Of a stretch of DNA of 64,000 bases, positions 7,860-15,792 are shown piece by piece (within the stretch, counting starts at the first letter, position 1; every line of letters begins with the position of its first letter). Origin of the DNA: Neobacillus sp. WH10 (GTDB lineage Bacteria; Bacillota; Bacilli; Bacillales; Cytobacillaceae); contig NZ_CP126110.1 of assembly GCF_030123405.1 (NCBI RefSeq), forward strand, positions 4,216,001-4,280,000, in the 5' to 3' direction. The position numbers were made by a program, and so were the translations under genes. The notes under the pieces are model-generated. The model saw only the letters and a list, made by a program, of their open reading frames with translations, was not told the origin of the DNA and ran no database searches.

Positions 7860-8714
7860 TTATAGGTTCCCGCAATGGTTTTCAATTTCTTGTTCGAACA
7901 GTTCTTGCAGCTTTCTAGTAATTGGGCCCGGCAGACCTTCGGTTACTTTTTTATCGCCTATTTGGACAATCGGCATGACCTCAGAAACGGTACTGGATAG
8001 GAACACTTCATCTGCACCTGCTAATTCCTCAAGCGTGAATGCCCGTTCCTCAACAGGAATATTATTTTCAAAGCATACCTTTAAAATCACATCTTTAGTA
8101 ATTCCTTTTAAAATGAGGTTATCGGATTCATGTGTGATGACTACACCATTTTTTACTATAAAGATATTTGAAGAGCTTCCTTCTGTAATATTTTCAGCGC
8201 GATGTTGAATTGCTTCATAACCACCTTCTTCAGTGGCTTTTTGTTTTGCTAATAAATTGCCCAGCAAATTTAAACTCTTAATATCACAGCGCAGCCAGCG
8301 GATATCTTCAGTCAAAATAGTTTTCACACCATTTTTCATGTTCTCAACAGGTCGTGCAATTTCCTTCGTATAAGCTGTAAGGGCTGGCATTACTTCCTCA
8401 GATGGGAACGCATGATTACGAGGAGCAACACCCCTGGTTAGCTGCATGTAAATAATCCCAAGCTGAAGCTTATTTTTATGAATAAGCTTTTCAAGTAAAC
8501 TCTTTAATTGCTCTTGTGTGGATGGGAAAGAAATGCCAATACTGTCAGAACTTTTAACAAAACGCTCCAAATGTTCTTTAGCAGTAAACATTTTTCCATT
8601 ATAGACACGAATAACCTCATACACCCCATCACCAAATTGGTATCCGCGGTCCTCTATATCTACTTTTGCTTCTGACCGATTGATCAGCTTTCCGTTTAAA
8701 ATTGCAAATGTCAT
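7860..8714 (-). CDS. dat: D-amino acid aminotransferase (D-alanine transaminase)
   Basis: 284 residues of fold-type IV PLP aminotransferase. The catalytic lysine is Lys146 in CDIKSLNLL, matching the Lys145 region of the Bacillus enzyme. EDRGYQFGDGVYEVIRVYNG (21-40) and ITEGSSSNIFIV are also typical of Dat. It interconverts D-alanine and D-glutamate for peptidoglycan synthesis. It is 23 bases downstream of pepV on the same strand and ends at a strong hairpin, so the pair is a probable operon releasing and recycling D-amino acids. Confidence 0.94.
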   Translation of the reverse strand: MTFAILNGKLINRSEAKVDIEDRGYQFGDGVYEVIRVYNGKMFTAKEHLERFVKSSDSIGISFPSTQEQLKSLLEKLIHKNKLQLGIIYMQLTRGVAPRNHAFPSEEVMPALTAYTKEIARPVENMKNGVKTILTEDIRWLRCDIKSLNLLGNLLAKQKATEEGGYEAIQHRAENITEGSSSNIFIVKNGVVITHESDNLILKGITKDVILKVCFENNIPVEERAFTLEELAGADEVFLSSTVSEVMPIVQIGDKKVTEGLPGPITRKLQELFEQEIENHCGNL

Positions 8715-8737
8715 ACTCCCATTCCCCTTCGACTTAC

Positions 8738-10159
8738 TTATTCAGTTTTGGCTAATTCATAAATAGCTTGTGCATAAATAGCTGTTGCCTTTAGTAAATC
8801 TTCAATATACATATATTCATCCTTTTGATGGGCAATATCTGGTCTACCAGGAAATAACGGGCCAAATGCGACTCCAGATTTTAAAGAACGAGCGTAAGTA
8901 CCGCCGCCAATCGCAATTAACTCTGCTTCTTCCCCTGTTTGTTCCTCATATACCTTTTTCAAGGTTTGAATCAGGAATTCTTTTTCATCCACATGATGCG
9001 GTTTTGAGTCAGAAAAGTTTTCAATCGCGAAGCTTTCATTTAGTAAAAGGTCATCTAATTTTGCTTTTGTCGATTCCATTTTGTTTGTAACAGGGTATCT
9101 GCATGTCAACCCAATTCTTCCGCCAGATTCAGACGTAAAGAGCAGCTTTCCGGGATTGATCGTTAATTCTCCTGAAATATCGTCCGAATAGTCAACACCA
9201 AGGTTTACACCCCTTGAATCATCAAAGAAGTATCGAGAAACGAATTGGAAATAATGTGCAGCCTTCGCATCCAATGCTTGCTTAGATAGAAACTCAGCTA
9301 AAAACAAACCGGCATTTTTCCCATTTCTCGGTTCCATGCCATGTGCAGAAACGCCAGTTACTTCTAAAATTAGTTCTTCGTTTTGAACATGGTAATTATA
9401 TTCCAATTCAACTTTTTTCATAAAAGCTATAAATTGCTTAACCACATCATCTTGGTGTTCCTTGACAAGGATGGTTGCTTTGGCATGATCTGGAACCATA
9501 TTGTATCTTTTTCCAGAAAAAAAGCTCTTAACCTTAATATTGGCCTCAGTTGCACTTTCTTCTGACTCTTTCTGTACCATATCAAAATCAGCAATCCCTT
9601 TTTCCGCATTAATAATCGGGAAATCAGCATCAGGCGCAAATCCTAAAGTCGGCATTTCTTCGTGCTTAAAATAATGCTCCACACAGCGCCAATTGCTTTC
9701 TTCGTCGGTTCCTATGATCATGCGAACACGTTTTTTAAGCGGCAGGCTAAGTTCTTTTACAATTTTCATCGCATAATATGCTGCCATTGTCGGCCCTTTA
9801 TCATCCAGTGCACCGCGGGCATAAATTTTTCCATCACGAATTTCCGCTCCAAATGGGTCACTTGTCCAGCCATCCCCTTCAGGCACAACATCCACATGAC
9901 AAAGAATTCCTAACAGGTCTTTTCCTTCGCCAAACTCTAAGTGACCTGCAAGATTCCCAACATTTTTCGGAGTAAATCCATCTTTTTCACCTAGATTAAG
10001 CATGAAATCAAGTGCTTCCTTCACCCCTTGTCCAAGCGGTGCCTCAGCAGAAGTATTTTCCTCATCTAAGAGGCTTTTAATATGTAATAATCCCTGTGTA
10101 TCCTTAATTAAGGACTCTTTTCTTTTTTCTACTTCACTCATCCAATTAATCTCTGTCAA
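8738..10159 (-). CDS. pepV: Xaa-His-type dipeptidase, M20 family
   Basis: 473 residues. Metal and catalytic residues are visible in CHVDVVPEGDGW (His88, Asp90), GALDDKGP (Asp119/120) and GTDEESNW (Glu153/154), and the C-terminal block GGGTYARS carries another conserved motif. This is the PepV dipeptidase architecture with a lid domain between the two halves. It is a cytoplasmic di-zinc exopeptidase. The start is TTG at 10159 with GGAGGT 8 bases upstream; the nearest ATG would lose the MTEINW segment. First gene of the pepV-dat pair. Confidence 0.93.
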   Translation of the reverse strand: MTEINWMSEVEKRKESLIKDTQGLLHIKSLLDEENTSAEAPLGQGVKEALDFMLNLGEKDGFTPKNVGNLAGHLEFGEGKDLLGILCHVDVVPEGDGWTSDPFGAEIRDGKIYARGALDDKGPTMAAYYAMKIVKELSLPLKKRVRMIIGTDEESNWRCVEHYFKHEEMPTLGFAPDADFPIINAEKGIADFDMVQKESEESATEANIKVKSFFSGKRYNMVPDHAKATILVKEHQDDVVKQFIAFMKKVELEYNYHVQNEELILEVTGVSAHGMEPRNGKNAGLFLAEFLSKQALDAKAAHYFQFVSRYFFDDSRGVNLGVDYSDDISGELTINPGKLLFTSESGGRIGLTCRYPVTNKMESTKAKLDDLLLNESFAIENFSDSKPHHVDEKEFLIQTLKKVYEEQTGEEAELIAIGGGTYARSLKSGVAFGPLFPGRPDIAHQKDEYMYIEDLLKATAIYAQAIYELAKTE

Positions 10160-10590
10160 TTGTGATGACCTCCAATCTATATGTGCTTCTTTTACAATAG
10201 CATTTTTGCAAATATCTTAGCAATTTAACTTTAATAACTAATGTGTTAGATAAATTAATCATTTTTACTAAAAATTCAAATAATTATCATAAACCAAACA
10301 CCTTATCCCATATCCTATAGTAAGAGAATGATAAAAGAGGCAATAATCCGAACAATTATTAAAAAAAATGAAGATTATTTTGTAAACTTTAGTATTGTGG
10401 TAGAAATTTTCAGAAATTGTGGGTACAATAAAGTTAGATGTATGACATCTATGTACTCACTACATCGATCCAAAAAAAAGGAGATGGCTGCGCGGAAAAG
10501 AAACTACATATTCTTGAAGAGTATTCTTCAAAGAGGCTGTCGGTAGAGGGATTAAGCCATAGGTTTGAAAAAAGGATAGGGAGTGGTTCT
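10160..10590. other. Non-coding gap between pepV and ytzE
   Basis: 431 bases. I see AT-rich sequence, a TACAAT hexamer near 10424-10429 that could be a -10 element for ytzE, and a short hairpin TTGAAGA/TCTTCAA near 10514-10531. No open frame here has a convincing ribosome site. Confidence 0.4.
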
Positions 10591-10812
10591 TTGAAACCTT
10601 CAACTAACCGGATGTTAAACCGCATCAAATGTATCTACATGTTTATTCGCAATAACGGCACTGTCACGACTCAGGAACTTGTAGAGGAATTTGGTATCAC
10701 TCCTCGCACCATACAACGAGATTTAAATGTCTTAGCCTATAATGACTTGGTTATAAGCCCAAGCCGCGGAAAATGGACGACTACACAGAAGAAAGTGAAG
10801 ATGTCATCTTAG
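10591..10812 (+). CDS. ytzE: Small DeoR-type HTH regulator YtzE
   Basis: 73 residues, only the DNA-binding domain of the DeoR family. MLNRIKCIYMFIRNNGTV leads into the winged helix, with TTQELVEEFGITPRT as helix-turn-helix and IQRDLNVLAYNDLV as recognition region. There is no sugar-phosphate-binding domain, as in B. subtilis YtzE. The TTG at 10591 is chosen because GGGAGTGG lies just upstream and the family begins MKPSTNRML; an upstream frame extension to 10438 is unlikely to be translated. Its targets are unknown. Confidence 0.8.
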   Translation: MKPSTNRMLNRIKCIYMFIRNNGTVTTQELVEEFGITPRTIQRDLNVLAYNDLVISPSRGKWTTTQKKVKMSS

Positions 10813-10840
10813 TACAAAAATTGAAGAGTTTTATGCATAA

Positions 10841-10876
10841 AGAAGCACGCGGTGGTCAACCTTCGCGTGCTTTTGT
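10841..10876. terminator. Terminator after ytzE
   Basis: GCACGCG pairs with CGCGTGC around a 12-base loop, followed by TTTTG on the plus strand and TTCTTT on the minus strand. Confidence 0.8.
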
Positions 10877-10891
10877 TTGTCAAAAATTACA

Positions 10892-11020
10892 TTACCGCTT
10901 CTCATTTAATGGAGAAAAATTAATGATTTGGTTATACTCTTGTTCATTTATGATCCCAAGCTTTTTAAAAACATACGTATAAATATAAATTCTCCGTTTC
11001 ATTCTAGGGGTAGCAATCAC
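10892..11020 (-). CDS. Candidate 42-residue basic protein, unknown
   Basis: A small frame opening GTG at 11020 with AAAGAGGAGA about 10 bases upstream. It encodes MIATPRMKRRIYIYTYVFKK in its first half and EQEYNQIINFSPLNEKR at the end. It is rich in Lys, Arg, Tyr and Ile and has no membrane segment. An alternative ATG start is at residue 7. It is antisense to nothing and sits between the ytzE terminator and the permease promoter. I do not recognise a family. The ribosome site and lack of a competing gene support it; the short length leaves it uncertain. Confidence 0.45.
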   Translation of the reverse strand: MIATPRMKRRIYIYTYVFKKLGIINEQEYNQIINFSPLNEKR

Positions 11021-11120
11021 GAGTGAATCATCTCCTCTTTTAAAACAGTTTATTCGCCATCCCCAATAAAGTTTCCTTAAGGCAAAAAATATTTATATTA
11101 ATTAAAAACTACTACTCTGA

Positions 11121-11148
11121 TTGACACTTTTGAAAAATATGATATATT
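11121..11148 (+). promoter_or_regulatory. SigA-type promoter of the amino-acid permease
   Basis: TTGACA at 11121-11126, a 16-base spacer, and TATATT at 11143-11148. It is about 64 bases before the ATG. Confidence 0.75.
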
Positions 11149-11211
11149 AGTATAAAAATACTTTAGTGCTTAAAAGCGTCTAAGTAAAAAAGAAAAGTAG
11201 GTTGAAACATC

Positions 11212-12567
11212 ATGGAGAATAGTCATCAGGACTTAAAAAAAGGATTATTGCCAAGGCATGTCCAGTTTATGGCTTTGGCTGGTATGATTGGAACAGGAAT
11301 TTTTAAAGGGAGCTCAGATACATTAAGTATTGCTGGACCTAGTGTGGTGATTGCTTATTTAATTGGGGGGCTTTTGCTTTTTATTATTATAGCGGCATTA
11401 GGAGAAATGGCACTTGCTTTTCCCAATATGAATGTTCAGCATCTCGTAAACAAAGCATTTGGATTTCAAGTTTCTTACCTTGTCGGATGGCTTTACTGGA
11501 TCAATTGGACAATTGTAACCGTCGTTGAATTATTAGCGGCTGGAAGTTTTCTGCAATTTTGGCTTCCTTCGATCCCATTGTGGCTATTAAGTTTTCTCTG
11601 TGCGATTGTTATTGTAGGAATCAATTTATTTCAAGTGAAATTTTACGGGGAGCTTGAGTTTTGGTTTGCCAGCATTAAAATTATTGCCTTAGTTGCTTTT
11701 ATTATCTTAGGATGTCTACTTCTTTTTGGTGTAATTCCTAGTAGCATAGAGGATCCATTGTCAAACTACACAGCACATGGCGGATTTTTCCCACACGGAA
11801 TAAGTGGAACATTCAGTGCATTTTTAGTTGTCATGTTTTCTTACGGCGGAGCCGAATTAATCGGGATAGCTGTTACCGAAACAAAAGATGCTGAACGAGT
11901 TTTGCCGAAAATCATTAAAGGTGCCGTTTGGCGCGTTATCATTTTTTATATTTTTCCAATCCTTATCATTTGCGGCATCATGCCTTGGGACAAGGTCACA
12001 GGTGCAGACAGTCCGTTCGTCCAGGTGTTCAGTAGTGTTGGATTGCCTGGAACAGCACATATTATGAACTTTGTCCTTTTAACTGCAGTTCTATCGGCGG
12101 CAAATTCCGGAATTTATGCCACATCAAGAACATTGTATTCAATGGCTCAAAGTGGTGTTGCACCAAAGGGGTTAGCAAAAGTATCTAGTAAGGGTATTCC
12201 AATAACAGGGATTATGATTACGAGTGTTTGTATTTTAGCAGCTGTTTACTTAGCTTATATAACACCTAGCCAGGTCATCAGCTATCTCATGTCCATCCCG
12301 GGTTTTACTGTCATGATCCTTTGGATCAGTATTTGTGCCGCACAGTTAAAACTACGACCACTCTACAAAAATCAGCCTGCTTTTAAAGTAAAGTGGTTCC
12401 CATATACAACCATTTTTGCGATTATTTCCTTAAGTGTTATCTTTATTGGATTTATGTTTAATCCAAATAATGTAATTGGTTCATCTGTTTGTATTGTAAT
12501 CCTTGGAATTCTCATTATTCTCTCCTTTATAAATAGAAAAACTAGAGTTAATGAAGTTACTGCTTAA
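11212..12567 (+). CDS. APC-superfamily amino-acid permease
   Basis: 451 residues, about 12 membrane helices. The first helix carries the substrate-binding glycine motif GMIGTGIFKG (about 23-32), typical of the amino acid transporter (AAT/GABA permease-like) branch, and FSYGGAELIGIAVTETKDAERVLPK is the family signature after helix 5. It imports an amino acid by proton symport; the substrate cannot be read from the sequence. It stands alone with its own promoter and terminator, next to ytzE. No T-box or other leader element was seen in the 60-base leader. Confidence 0.87.
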   Translation: MENSHQDLKKGLLPRHVQFMALAGMIGTGIFKGSSDTLSIAGPSVVIAYLIGGLLLFIIIAALGEMALAFPNMNVQHLVNKAFGFQVSYLVGWLYWINWTIVTVVELLAAGSFLQFWLPSIPLWLLSFLCAIVIVGINLFQVKFYGELEFWFASIKIIALVAFIILGCLLLFGVIPSSIEDPLSNYTAHGGFFPHGISGTFSAFLVVMFSYGGAELIGIAVTETKDAERVLPKIIKGAVWRVIIFYIFPILIICGIMPWDKVTGADSPFVQVFSSVGLPGTAHIMNFVLLTAVLSAANSGIYATSRTLYSMAQSGVAPKGLAKVSSKGIPITGIMITSVCILAAVYLAYITPSQVISYLMSIPGFTVMILWISICAAQLKLRPLYKNQPAFKVKWFPYTTIFAIISLSVIFIGFMFNPNNVIGSSVCIVILGILIILSFINRKTRVNEVTA

Positions 12568-12583
12568 TCATAGAAGTTAATAG

Positions 12584-12612
12584 AGGCCAGCAATTTTTGC
12601 TGGCCTTTTATT
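12584..12612 (+). terminator. Terminator of the permease gene
   Basis: AGGCCAGCAA pairs perfectly with TTGCTGGCCT around a TTT loop, followed by TTTATTATT. Confidence 0.88.
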
Positions 12613-12622
12613 ATTGTAAGCC

Positions 12623-12650
12623 AAAAGCCAGGCGCTTAGCCTGGCTCAGG
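12623..12650 (-). terminator. Terminator of the SRPBCC-ArsR operon
   Basis: AGCCAGGC and GCCTGGCT form an 8-bp stem with a 5-base loop. On the minus strand it is followed by TTTTGG, a weak T-run, 17 bases after the arsR-type gene. Confidence 0.65.
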
Positions 12651-12666
12651 TAACTTTCCTTATGAT

Positions 12667-12999
12667 TTAGATATCCTGCTTATCTGACTCTACAAAAAGT
12701 TTCAGTGCAGTCAGCTTATTTTCCCAAAATAGTTCAAAATACTGGAGCCAGTCTTTTAATTCATACAGTGGTTCCGGCTCGAGCTTGTACCGTGTTTCCC
12801 TGCCGACTTTCCGTTCCTTCACTAATCCTGCATCTGCCAAAACACGCAGGTGCTTTGACACGGAAGTCCGGCTCATTGGGAAGTGTCCACTAATAGCAGT
12901 AACAGGCATTTCTTCCTTGCTTAACAGTTTCAAGAGCTTTCGCCTTGTTGGATCAGCGATGGCTTGAAAGACATCATGCTTTACTGATGAAGCAGCCAT
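12667..12999 (-). CDS. ArsR/SdpR-type winged-helix repressor
   Basis: 110 residues of a compact winged helix: AIADPTRRKLLKLLSKE, then VTAISGHFPMSRTSVSKHLRVL as helix-turn-helix, then the wing VKERKVGRETRYKLEP. No cysteine metal site is visible, so metal sensing is unlikely; it resembles the SdpR/YczG branch often paired with SRPBCC (AHSA1) proteins. Its ATG directly follows the TAA of the upstream SRPBCC gene (TAAATG on the coding strand), indicating translational coupling. It probably represses its own operon through the two palindromic boxes at 13461-13507. Confidence 0.87.
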   Translation of the reverse strand: MAASSVKHDVFQAIADPTRRKLLKLLSKEEMPVTAISGHFPMSRTSVSKHLRVLADAGLVKERKVGRETRYKLEPEPLYELKDWLQYFELFWENKLTALKLFVESDKQDI

Positions 13000-13422
13000 T
13001 TAAGCCTCAACATATTCTTGTAATTTTTTCACAAGACCTGTCCAGCCCATATTCATGTTTTCGCGAATTGGCGTATGCGGAGCACCAAATTCTGTAACTT
13101 TATTTGCATCCCAGCCGCCATGAATAAGGGTAAATTCTGTTTTTCCATCAACTTCTTTTAATTCAAATGTAAGTGTCCAATCTTTTCCCCAATTGAATGA
13201 AAGGCTGTTAGGCGGGTCGACTTTTGTTACCTTACATGGAGACATCCCAAATTGGCCAGCATTTAGATGAAATTCATGACCTTCAACTGGCTCAAAATCA
13301 TTTGGCATGAACCAAGCCGCTAATCCTTCCGAGGTTGCAACAGCGTTCCACACTTTCGAAATTGGTGCATTGTATACCAGGGTGTGTTTAATGTCTGGTA
13401 ATGTTTGTGTTTGATTTTCCAT
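13000..13422 (-). CDS. SRPBCC (AHSA1-like) ligand-binding protein
   Basis: 140 residues. The N-terminal IKHTLVYNAPISKVWNAVAT and AAWFMPNDFEP, then LSFNWGKDWTLTFELKEVDGKTEFTLIHGGW and the C-terminal GWTGLVKKLQEYVEA, are typical of the AHSA1 helix-grip fold, a hydrophobic-cavity domain. The ligand is unknown. It is the first gene of a two-gene operon with the ArsR-type repressor, a pairing common in Firmicutes and often linked to hydrophobic compound responses. That role is inference. Confidence 0.87.
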   Translation of the reverse strand: MENQTQTLPDIKHTLVYNAPISKVWNAVATSEGLAAWFMPNDFEPVEGHEFHLNAGQFGMSPCKVTKVDPPNSLSFNWGKDWTLTFELKEVDGKTEFTLIHGGWDANKVTEFGAPHTPIRENMNMGWTGLVKKLQEYVEA

Positions 13423-13460
13423 TATGAATGCTCCTGTTAAAAGTTTTTTCGTAAAAACAC

Positions 13461-13514
13461 GAAACCATTTGGTTTCACTTTAAAAATATATAACACCATT
13501 TGGTTTCATGTCAA
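13461..13514 (-). promoter_or_regulatory. Promoter with two operator palindromes for the SRPBCC-ArsR operon
   Basis: On the minus strand the -35 TTGACA (13509-13514) and -10 TATATA (13487-13492) are 16 bases apart. The box GAAACCAAATGGT lies in the spacer (13495-13507) and a second, fuller palindrome, GAAACCATTTGGTTTC on the plus strand, lies just downstream of the -10 (13461-13476). Binding at either would block polymerase, fitting autorepression. Confidence 0.75.
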
Positions 13515-13673
13515 GCATTAAAAAGGTGACTCTACATACTAAGTAAAGTCACCGTAAACATAGCTTTTCATTCAAAAGATTTGTTTATTGGCCGCTAGAT
13601 AACAGTGCTTGAGCAATTCCGACAAAGTTCATGTTACAATTATTTAAAATCAGAAAAATGAGAGGCCGTTATA

Positions 13674-14420
13674 ATGTTATCCACTCAATATATAAGAAGT
13701 ATCCAGATCAAGAGAGATGAAGTCCCTTCTTTTAATAAATATCCCTTTAACCTACCCAGTTTAAAGACATTAGACGAACTATCTTTTCATCCTAGTGTAA
13801 CCTTTCTCATTGGAGAAAATGGTATGGGTAAATCCACCTTGCTTGAAGCTATCGCGGTTGCATTAGGATTTAACCCAGAAGGCGGGTCCTTTAATTTCAA
13901 TTTTTCAACCTATGATTCGCATTCTCCTCTTGGAGACTATCTCAAAGTAATCAAAGGGATTGATAAACCAAAGGATGGATTTTTCTTACGGGCTGAAAGC
14001 TTTTATAATGTTGCTTCAAGCATTGAGGAAATGGACAGGGAAGGAAGGGGTCGTAGAGTAATTGATTCATTCGGTGGTGTATCCCTGCATGAACAGTCAC
14101 ATGGAGAGGCTTTCTTTGCTACGTTTCTTCATCGCTTTGGTGGAAGCGGAATATATATTTTAGATGAACCTGAAGCCGCCCTTTCACCACTACGGCAAAT
14201 GTCGATGCTAACAAGGATTCATGACTTGGTTAACGAAAATTCCCAATTTATTATCGCTACCCATTCACCTATCATCATGGCATATCCAGAAGCAAAAATT
14301 TTTGAATTTAGCGAAGAGGGAATAATAGAAAGCATACTTGAAGAAACGAATCATTACCGAATTATGAAACAATTTTTTGATGATAAAAATAGAATGCTGC
14401 ATCATTTGTTGAATCATTAA
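13674..14420 (+). CDS. Orphan AAA/ABC-type ATPase (COG3910-like)
   Basis: 248 residues. Walker A FLIGENGMGKSTLLEA (P-loop 47-54), signature-like LHEQSHGEA (138-146), Walker B YILDEPEAALSP (161-172) and the H-loop ATHSP (195-199) are all present, so it should bind and hydrolyse ATP as a dimer. There is no membrane partner or coiled-coil insertion, which separates it from transporters and SMC/RecF. Similar stand-alone ATPases occur widely and are uncharacterised; some relatives form part of defence modules, but no effector gene is adjacent here. A strong hairpin with a T-run follows. Confidence 0.83.
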   Translation: MLSTQYIRSIQIKRDEVPSFNKYPFNLPSLKTLDELSFHPSVTFLIGENGMGKSTLLEAIAVALGFNPEGGSFNFNFSTYDSHSPLGDYLKVIKGIDKPKDGFFLRAESFYNVASSIEEMDREGRGRRVIDSFGGVSLHEQSHGEAFFATFLHRFGGSGIYILDEPEAALSPLRQMSMLTRIHDLVNENSQFIIATHSPIIMAYPEAKIFEFSEEGIIESILEETNHYRIMKQFFDDKNRMLHHLLNH

Positions 14421-14462
14421 AATATTTATTAATTGTTTGATTTCTCTATTTCTTGAAGTGTT

Positions 14463-14626
14463 CGGTCACGTATTCCATTCTACGTGACCGTTTTTTGGTT
14501 CTTATCCTGTTTCGGTAACGTAGACTCTTTCTACGTTACCGTTTTCTTGCTACTGAACCTGTTTCGGTTAGATAGAAGCCCTTTACGGAACCGAATTCTC
14601 GATTCTGACTATTATTCGGTCCCGAA
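14463..14626 (+). repeat. Series of related CGGT...ACCG hairpins; the first is the ATPase terminator
   Basis: Hairpin 1 (14463-14490) has arms CGGTCACGTA/TACGTGACCG and six T, and is a good terminator. Hairpin 2 (14513-14541) has 11-bp arms CGGTAACGTAG/CTACGTTACCG and TTTT. Hairpin 3 (14563-14595) keeps only TTCGGTT/AACCGAA, and hairpin 4 (14615-14626) TTCGG/CCGAA. The shared TTCGGT start suggests duplication and decay. Confidence 0.75.
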
Positions 14627-14663
14627 GCCACTTTATTAATAAGGCCTAACTTAGTCATGTGTT

Positions 14664-15473
14664 CTAAGAAACAATATTTTTCCCATAAAAGATTTCATCC
14701 ATCTCGATCTTTAATCTCTCTGTAATCTCTATATGTTCATCGGGAGTCAGCTTATCTTTTGTATAACCAAACAAATAATTATTTAAATCAAATTCGCGCA
14801 GCTTACATTTTGTGTGGAAGATATGCTCCTGATAAACATTGACATCTATCATATCGAATAATTCCCCCACATCTTCAGGTATGTAATTCTGAATCGAGTT
14901 GATTTCGTGGTCAATAAATAGCTTGTGGCCCGTTTTATCCCTTGTAAAACCGCGAACACGGTAATCAATCGTCATCACATCGGTTTCAAACGAACGAATT
15001 AAATAGTGAAGTGCCTTCAGTGGTGAAATTTCTCCGCAGGTTGAGACATCAATATCCGCTCGGAATGTACTGATTCCTTCATCGGGGTGAAATTCCGGGT
15101 ATGTATGAACGGTTATATGACTCTTATCTAGCTGCATCACTACCGATTCAGGAAGCGGTCCCGGAGATTCCTCAAATGATTCTGACGGTGCATTTGCAAC
15201 CGGCCCCTCTGATACCAACAGCGTCACGCTTGCCCCCGCTGGTTCAAAGTCCTGGCTGGCCACATTTAATACATGCGCACCAATGATATCTGAGACATGT
15301 CGTAAAATTTTTTGCAGTCTGTCTGCACTGTATTGTTCATCAATATATTTCAAGTAGGCTTCCCGCTCATCCTTTGTCTTTGTAAAACAAATATCATACA
15401 TATTAAAGCTTAACGACTTGGTCAGGTTATTAAAGCCGTGTAACTCAATCGCCTGCTCATGTGTAAGTTTCAT
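14664..15473 (-). CDS. speD: S-adenosylmethionine decarboxylase proenzyme, long (SpeD) class
   Basis: 269 residues, the size of the gammaproteobacterial SpeD rather than the ~125-residue SpeH-type common in Bacillus. The self-cleavage serine is Ser118 in LDKSHITVHTYPE, which becomes the pyruvoyl cofactor, and Cys146 in VSTCGEISPLKAL is the conserved catalytic cysteine. It makes decarboxylated SAM, the aminopropyl donor for spermidine. The ATG at 15473 follows AAGGGGG; the upstream ATG lies inside that site. No spermidine synthase gene is adjacent, so its partner must be elsewhere. Confidence 0.92.
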   Translation of the reverse strand: MKLTHEQAIELHGFNNLTKSLSFNMYDICFTKTKDEREAYLKYIDEQYSADRLQKILRHVSDIIGAHVLNVASQDFEPAGASVTLLVSEGPVANAPSESFEESPGPLPESVVMQLDKSHITVHTYPEFHPDEGISTFRADIDVSTCGEISPLKALHYLIRSFETDVMTIDYRVRGFTRDKTGHKLFIDHEINSIQNYIPEDVGELFDMIDVNVYQEHIFHTKCKLREFDLNNYLFGYTKDKLTPDEHIEITERLKIEMDEIFYGKNIVS

Positions 15474-15711
15474 GATTCGTTCCCCCTTCATATCCTAAAC
15501 CTATTTAAGCTTTATAGTACCCATTGTGATAATTGGTTACTTATTTTTTCAAAAAGAATACTCAAAAATATCCAAAGGCCTCGGTTTATTCTGAGAGTGG
15601 AGGAAGCATTTATACACCGCTTCTATTTTGAACCAGGTATTAATTTAGACACCTTGTTGAATCAAAAATAGGCACCATTCAAACATAGAATAATGAGTTT
15701 TATCGCCTTGT

Positions 15712-15726
15712 TTATAATTATTATAA
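15712..15726 (+). promoter_or_regulatory. PerR box upstream of dps
   Basis: TTATAATTATTATAA matches the PerR consensus TTATAATNATTATAA at every position. It lies 7 bases upstream of the -35. The rest of the 319-base gap from 15474 has no gene that I can support. Confidence 0.85.
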
Positions 15727-15733
15727 TTTAATA

Positions 15734-15769
15734 TTTACTTTAAAATAATATATGTTATAATTAATATAG
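15734..15769 (+). promoter_or_regulatory. dps promoter with a second PerR-like box
   Basis: TTTACT (15734-15739), a 16-base spacer, and TATAAT (15756-15761). TTATAATTAATATAG (15755-15769), overlapping the -10, matches 12 of 14 defined PerR-box positions. Confidence 0.75.
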
Positions 15770-15792
15770 ATAGAAAATAGGAGGAATGCTAA

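Noticed and set aside
10438..10590. N-terminal extension of ytzE
   Set aside because: No site in front of it; the TTG at 10591 has one and matches the family's N-terminus.
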